From Microcaldota archaeon (GTDB lineage Archaea; Micrarchaeota; Micrarchaeia; Anstonellales; J096): DNA of 9,218 nucleotides. Shown here piece after piece: positions 6,715 through 9,218 of this stretch. The notes under the pieces were generated by a model. That model made no database searches. It saw only the letters and a list, made by a program, of their open reading frames with translations, and was not told the origin of the DNA. Each line of letters begins with the position of its first letter. Position 1 is the stretch's first letter. Location: the NCBI GenBank assembly GCA_026396375.1, contig JAPLWW010000077.1, positions 1 to 9,218 on the forward strand, read 5' to 3'. A program made the translations under genes and the position numbers.

Positions 6715-7632
6715 TTATTCCGCGGCTTCGATGTAAAGGTCAAGCGCCTTCCTTATGTCCTTTCCTATAATCATGGCCAGCGCCCGAAAGTCGCCGCCAT
6801 CCGCCTTTTCAAGAGCTGAATAATATGCCCTCCTTTCTTCTTTCCTTAAGATTGTCGGCGGGAATCCTGCGCGCATCAGTCTAAGGTTCATGAGAAGGCG
6901 TGCAAGCCTTCCGTTCCCGTCAACAAAAGGATGGATCCTTGCCACATCGTGGTGGATGGATACTGCAGAATATATTGCTTTTATGCCCTTGTCCTTGCTG
7001 TTAAGCTCTGCATAAACTTTTTTCATCAGCATGGGAACTTCCTTCCATTTCGGAAGCTGGAGCTTAGAACCGTGTATAAAAACGCTTTCGTGCCTGTAGA
7101 ATCCTGCATTGGAAGGATCTATTTTGTCCAGTATCAACGCATGGAGGTCCAACACATCCTTTTCGGTTATTTCTTTTTTGGAATCTGCAAATTTTTCAAG
7201 CAGATCTATCGCTTCCCTGTGGTTGGTGGCCTCAAGATGCTCCTTGACTGATTTTCCGCGCACTGTTATTCCTTTGTTGAGCACAAGCCATGTCTCGCGG
7301 AGGCTGAGCCTGTTTCCCTCTATTGCATTAGAATGATATGTCATATCTATCTCAAACTTTTCCCTGAGCCGCTCCAAAACTGCAGGCGAAAGAGGCCTCA
7401 ATGAATTCAGTTTGTTAAGCCTTTCATCCAGCTTTTTGCATAAGGGCCTGTCTATCCACTCCTTTTCATTGGATGGCATTCCGAGATTGTGCTTTTTCGC
7501 GTATGCCTCGGCGTCCGCCAGCGTCGGAAAATATTCCAGTGCCTTTTGCTCCACGCTTTTGCCAGTGCGCTTGCTTTCCACAAGCTCATAGTAATATGTG
7601 TTTCCTTTTCTCTTTTTCCTTATGAAGGCCAT
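6715..7632 (-). CDS. Fic-domain protein (probable AMP-transferase) with built-in inhibitory helix
   Basis: A 305-residue Fic/DOC-family protein. The catalytic loop is HPFVDGNGRLAR (234-245), matching the consensus HPFx(D/E)GNGRxxR, so the enzyme should be competent to transfer AMP (or another phosphate-linked group) from a nucleotide to a protein hydroxyl. An N-terminal inhibitory motif of the form S/T-x-x-x-E-G/N is present as SNAIEG (101-106), which fits class II, self-inhibited Fic proteins. The first 50 residues (basic, KGNTYYYELVES, then a short helix) form an extra small N-terminal module common on archaeal Fic and some transposase-like proteins; its role is unclear. The target is unknown. 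The ATG at 7632 is 27 bases after a TATA box, fitting a leaderless message. No separate antitoxin gene is next to it. The promoter is embedded in an inverted-repeat element. Confidence 0.93.
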   Translation of the reverse strand: MAFIRKKRKGNTYYYELVESKRTGKSVEQKALEYFPTLADAEAYAKKHNLGMPSNEKEWIDRPLCKKLDERLNKLNSLRPLSPAVLERLREKFEIDMTYHSNAIEGNRLSLRETWLVLNKGITVRGKSVKEHLEATNHREAIDLLEKFADSKKEITEKDVLDLHALILDKIDPSNAGFYRHESVFIHGSKLQLPKWKEVPMLMKKVYAELNSKDKGIKAIYSAVSIHHDVARIHPFVDGNGRLARLLMNLRLMRAGFPPTILRKEERRAYYSALEKADGGDFRALAMIIGKDIRKALDLYIEAAE

Positions 7633-7638
7633 ACTTTA

Positions 7639-7689
7639 TTGTAGTGCCTACCATTTTTTAAATATTCCTATTTATGTTCCCCACTACAA
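7639..7689. repeat. 51-base inverted-repeat-bounded element, copy 1 (over the fic promoter)
   Basis: TTGTAGTG (7639-7646) and CACTACAA (7682-7689) are perfect inverted arms enclosing 35 bases that include the fic TATA box. The left arm continues as TTGTAGTGCCTAC, itself a GTAG-TGC-CTAC mini-palindrome, identical in copy 2. Position over the promoter suggests an operator; alternatives are a small non-autonomous element or an RNA hairpin. Confidence 0.7.
7653..7666 (-). promoter_or_regulatory. TATA box of the fic gene
   Basis: On the minus strand the sequence reads AATATTTAAAAAAT, centred about 27 bases before the fic ATG at 7632, the usual archaeal distance for a leaderless transcript. It is enclosed by the inverted arms of the first 51-base element, so a protein bound to those arms would compete with TBP/TFB. 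Confidence 0.6.
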
Positions 7690-7737
7690 AATGAAATGAG
7701 GGAGTTTGCTTGGGAATTTTGGAATAATTATGGTTTT

Positions 7738-7788
7738 TTGTAGTGCCTACTATATTTTGAAAATTTGCAATAATGTTCTCCACTACAA
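7738..7788. repeat. 51-base inverted-repeat-bounded element, copy 2
   Basis: Same length and arms as 7639-7689, 99 bases away. The inverted arms extend here to 12 perfect bases (TTTTTTGTAGTG at 7734-7745 with CACTACAAAAAA at 7781-7792). The left 13 bases and the right ATGTTC(T)CCACTACAAAA end are kept, while the interior is AT-rich and diverged, with no clear TTTAAA box. It lies between the KH-gene stop and copy 1. Confidence 0.7.
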
Positions 7789-7793
7789 AAAAA
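7787..7793 (-). terminator. Oligo-T terminator of the KH operon
   Basis: Seven consecutive T residues on the minus strand start 13 bases past the KH-gene stop codon (7807-7809). Archaeal RNA polymerase terminates at such T tracts without needing a hairpin. The tract also forms one end of the second inverted-repeat element. Confidence 0.5.
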
Positions 7794-7806
7794 GCTCCAG
7801 ATGTTT

Positions 7807-8352
7807 TTAGCTTACCCTGGTTGTTCCCATGAGCCTGCTTATCTTTACCTCCTCCTTTTTCCTTGAAAGGAAGTTCATTACAGAGGAGATCATCGATCCC
7901 TTTATTATCATGCCTATTGCCTCCTTGGCAAAGGATATCGAGTCAAAGGGCGCGATTATGCCTACAGTATTCCCGTAAACGGAGATGTAGCAGTCTGCCA
8001 TCTTCTCTATCTCTATTTTTACCTTTCCCTCTGAGCCTATTATCCTTCCCTTAACCCTGTGTATTGAATTCTCAGTATTAAGGAACTCGTCAAGGTCAAT
8101 GAGCTCGAACATGAAATCGTCTTTCTCAACAAGATAGAGCGCAACCTCTGGGCTGAATCCCCTTCCTATGGCCTTTATCACATTCTTCCCGAAATAGATC
8201 TTGTCGGCGTTCCCTTCCATGGTCACGCTCCCGTTGTGGCTTATCTCCAGCTTCAGCCCAAGCTTTTCCTCAAGCAGTTTCAGCGTTTCGCTGTTCTTTC
8301 CAAGGAAAACCCCTATCCTTTCCTCGGGAATCTTAATTATTGTCTGGTCCAT
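7807..8352 (-). CDS. Two-KH-domain RNA-binding protein, Pno1/Krr1-like ribosome-assembly factor
   Basis: A 181-residue protein with two KH domains. KH1 (about 1-70) has the RNA-contacting loop GKNS (18-21, in IGVFLGKNSE). KH2 (about 96-165) has GSEG (106-109) in HRVKGRIIGSEGK, followed by ISVYGNTVGII, the pattern of archaeal homologues of eukaryotic Pno1/Dim2 and Krr1, which act in small ribosomal subunit assembly. I place the start at the ATG at 8352 because GGTGA, a perfect archaeal Shine-Dalgarno, precedes it by five bases; a longer TTG start at 8367 would put that site inside the coding region. The gene overlaps the end of the HEAT-like gene by 20 bases, so translation is probably coupled. 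The C-terminus (KKEEVKISRLMGTTRVS) is basic, as usual. Binding to rRNA is inferred from the family. Confidence 0.9.
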   Translation of the reverse strand: MDQTIIKIPEERIGVFLGKNSETLKLLEEKLGLKLEISHNGSVTMEGNADKIYFGKNVIKAIGRGFSPEVALYLVEKDDFMFELIDLDEFLNTENSIHRVKGRIIGSEGKVKIEIEKMADCYISVYGNTVGIIAPFDSISFAKEAIGMIIKGSMISSVMNFLSRKKEEVKISRLMGTTRVS

Positions 8353-9070
8353 TGCCTTCACCCGCAAGCTTGATCAGCAGGAGCTTGATGTCCTCCTCTG
8401 TCTCAACTTCCAATGCCTTTGACGCAGCCTTGCTTACCTCCTTGTCTTTTTTGAAAGGGGCCAATGCCAATGCGCATATCCTCCTTACCTCCGAATCCCA
8501 GTCGTCAAGGAAATCAGCCATGATCTTCCTTACCTCTTTTTTGTCAACATGCTCTGCAAGAAGCTGGAGGGCGATGTACTGCTTCTCCCCTATCTCGTTC
8601 TTAGCGCATTCCATTATCGGATCCAGGAACCTCAATATGGTTTCGGAGGATGACTTCTGTATTGCCTTGATTGCCTCAAGGCCTATTGCCTCGTCAAGGA
8701 TCATCTCTTTGATAAGGTCCTCTGCCTTCTTGTTTTCCTCTATGAATTTTGAAAGCCCGATTGTGAGATAAAGTGAGCCTGCAGTGTCCCTTATCAGTCC
8801 CTTTATGCAGTCAATGGCATTTATTTTGTAGAACATCTCTATTATTATGTTGGCCAACGTTCCCCTAGTAACCTGGACAAACATCATTGATTTATTATCT
8901 TGAATATGCTTTGAGGCGACGCTTTGGATTATTGAAGGATTGTCCTTTATCTTGGCTAGCGCTGACTTCTCGTCCCCTTCTATGTATGATTTCACGCTTG
9001 ACCAGAAAATGTCAGAGGCATTGTCCTCGTGCAACGCATCCCTGAACCTCCATTTCGACTCATCCGCCAA
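8333..9070 (-). CDS. Helical HEAT-like repeat protein of unknown function
   Basis: Entirely alpha-helical in appearance, about 245 residues. The C-terminal third (about 160-245) shows HEAT-like helix pairs: YIALQLLAEHVDKKEVRKI, then WDSEVRRICALALAPF, then KAASKALEVETEEDIKLLLI. The N-terminal part is helical without a motif I recognise. HEAT repeats usually act as protein-binding scaffolds, so a structural or adaptor role is inferred. The start is uncertain: a GTG at 9079 gives 248 residues but lies inside the GGTGG ribosome-binding site. The TTG at 9070 has GGTGG five bases upstream, the same spacing as the next gene's GGTGA, so I prefer it. The gene follows the small ORF with almost no gap and overlaps the KH gene by 20 bases, suggesting a functional link to that RNA-binding protein. 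Confidence 0.8.
   Translation of the reverse strand: MADESKWRFRDALHEDNASDIFWSSVKSYIEGDEKSALAKIKDNPSIIQSVASKHIQDNKSMMFVQVTRGTLANIIIEMFYKINAIDCIKGLIRDTAGSLYLTIGLSKFIEENKKAEDLIKEMILDEAIGLEAIKAIQKSSSETILRFLDPIMECAKNEIGEKQYIALQLLAEHVDKKEVRKIMADFLDDWDSEVRRICALALAPFKKDKEVSKAASKALEVETEEDIKLLLIKLAGEGNGPDNN
8353..8361 (-). promoter_or_regulatory. Shine-Dalgarno site deciding the KH-gene start
   Basis: GGTGA followed by five bases (AGGCA) and then ATG at 8352. It matches the archaeal anti-Shine-Dalgarno and lies inside the 3' end of the HEAT-like gene, fitting translational coupling in a leadered operon mRNA, in contrast to the leaderless genes elsewhere in the window. Confidence 0.65.
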
Positions 9071-9071
9071 C

Positions 9072-9218
9072 CTATCCACCTTTTGTTATTTTCTCAAAGA
9101 TCTTCCTTGGATCTATATCTAATCCAAGAGATTTTTTAAAGAATGATGATATGTTGATTATATCTCTTAACAAAAACTCCTTTGCCTTTGGATGCCTTGA
9201 GCTGACCCCGTCGCTCAT
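9072..9218 (-). CDS. Small or 5'-truncated ORF at the window edge
   Basis: The minus strand is open from the right edge to a TAG at 9072-9074 (48 codons). It happens to begin with ATG on the last three bases, so it could be a complete 48-residue protein or the C-terminal end of a longer one. It is Lys/Ile/Phe-rich and helical (KAKEFLLRDIINISSFFKKS), ending LDIDPRKIFEKITKGG. Its stop lies directly before the HEAT-like gene, whose ribosome-binding site it contains, which supports it being translated as part of the operon. No family recognised. Confidence 0.6.
   Translation of the reverse strand: MSDGVSSRHPKAKEFLLRDIINISSFFKKSLGLDIDPRKIFEKITKGG
9076..9080 (-). promoter_or_regulatory. Shine-Dalgarno site for the HEAT-like gene
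   Basis: GGTGG with five bases (ATAGG) before TTG at 9070. It overlaps the end of the upstream small ORF. The spacing equals that of the KH gene's site and argues for TTG 9070 over GTG 9079. Confidence 0.5.

Noticed and set aside
5724..6743. Long minus-strand ORF (339 codons) antisense to malic enzyme
   Set aside because: It is the mirror of a clearly recognisable malic enzyme; its translation is Cys/His-rich with no domain pattern.
7639..7788. Two-unit CRISPR array
   Set aside because: Only two units, each internally diverged and bounded by inverted arms; there are no identical repeats with unique spacers and no cas genes.
7633..7806. Insertion sequence or its remnant
   Set aside because: Inverted arms exist, but there is no transposase fragment and no evident target duplication around either unit, so I list them only as repeats.
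8353..8367. TTG start at 8367 for the KH protein
   Set aside because: A GGTGA ribosome-binding site sits five bases before the ATG at 8352 and would be coding sequence if the TTG were used.

Overview
The window looks archaeal, most likely from a DPANN-type lineage (Woesearchaeota or Pacearchaeota-like; this placement is inference). The evidence is TTTAAA-type TATA boxes about 25-27 bases before start codons (leaderless mRNAs), internal operon starts preceded by GGTG-type Shine-Dalgarno sites, a Pno1/Krr1-like double KH protein, a short archaeal-type malic enzyme, and a sequon-rich LamG surface protein. No rRNA, tRNA, CRISPR array or transposase was seen.

Layout. Bases 1-3026 (minus) hold one open reading frame of at least 1008 codons that runs off the left edge. 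It encodes a membrane-anchored, heavily N-glycosylation-prone surface protein with two tandem LamG units followed by a glycine-rich, probably beta-helical stretch. Diverging from it, 3090-3941 (plus) encodes an unrecognised exported or membrane-anchored protein. Its 3' end overlaps by 20 bases the convergent thioredoxin reductase gene (3922-4893, minus). A nearly symmetric promoter at 4908-4931 separates trxB from a divergent two-gene unit: a DUF2085-type membrane protein (4945-5562) and malic enzyme (5571-6701). Converging on malic enzyme is a Fic-domain gene (6715-7632, minus). Upstream of fic lies an unusual 170-base intergenic region with two copies of a 51-base element bounded by inverted repeats, one of which contains the fic TATA box. 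The right end is a minus-strand operon: a small ORF cut by or ending at the window edge (9072-9218), a helical HEAT-like protein (8333-9070) and a two-KH-domain RNA-binding protein (7807-8352), with overlapping reading frames and GGTGA/GGTGG ribosome-binding sites.

Working together. TrxB and malic enzyme both handle pyridine nucleotides: malic enzyme yields NAD(P)H and pyruvate, and TrxB spends NADPH to reduce thioredoxin. Their shared promoter region makes coordinated redox/carbon control a reasonable but untested idea. The left third is cell-surface material. The right-end operon is probably linked to ribosome biogenesis through the KH protein. The most unexplained parts are the duplicated inverted-repeat element before fic, the symmetric divergent promoters, and the recently duplicated or gene-converted LamG module.
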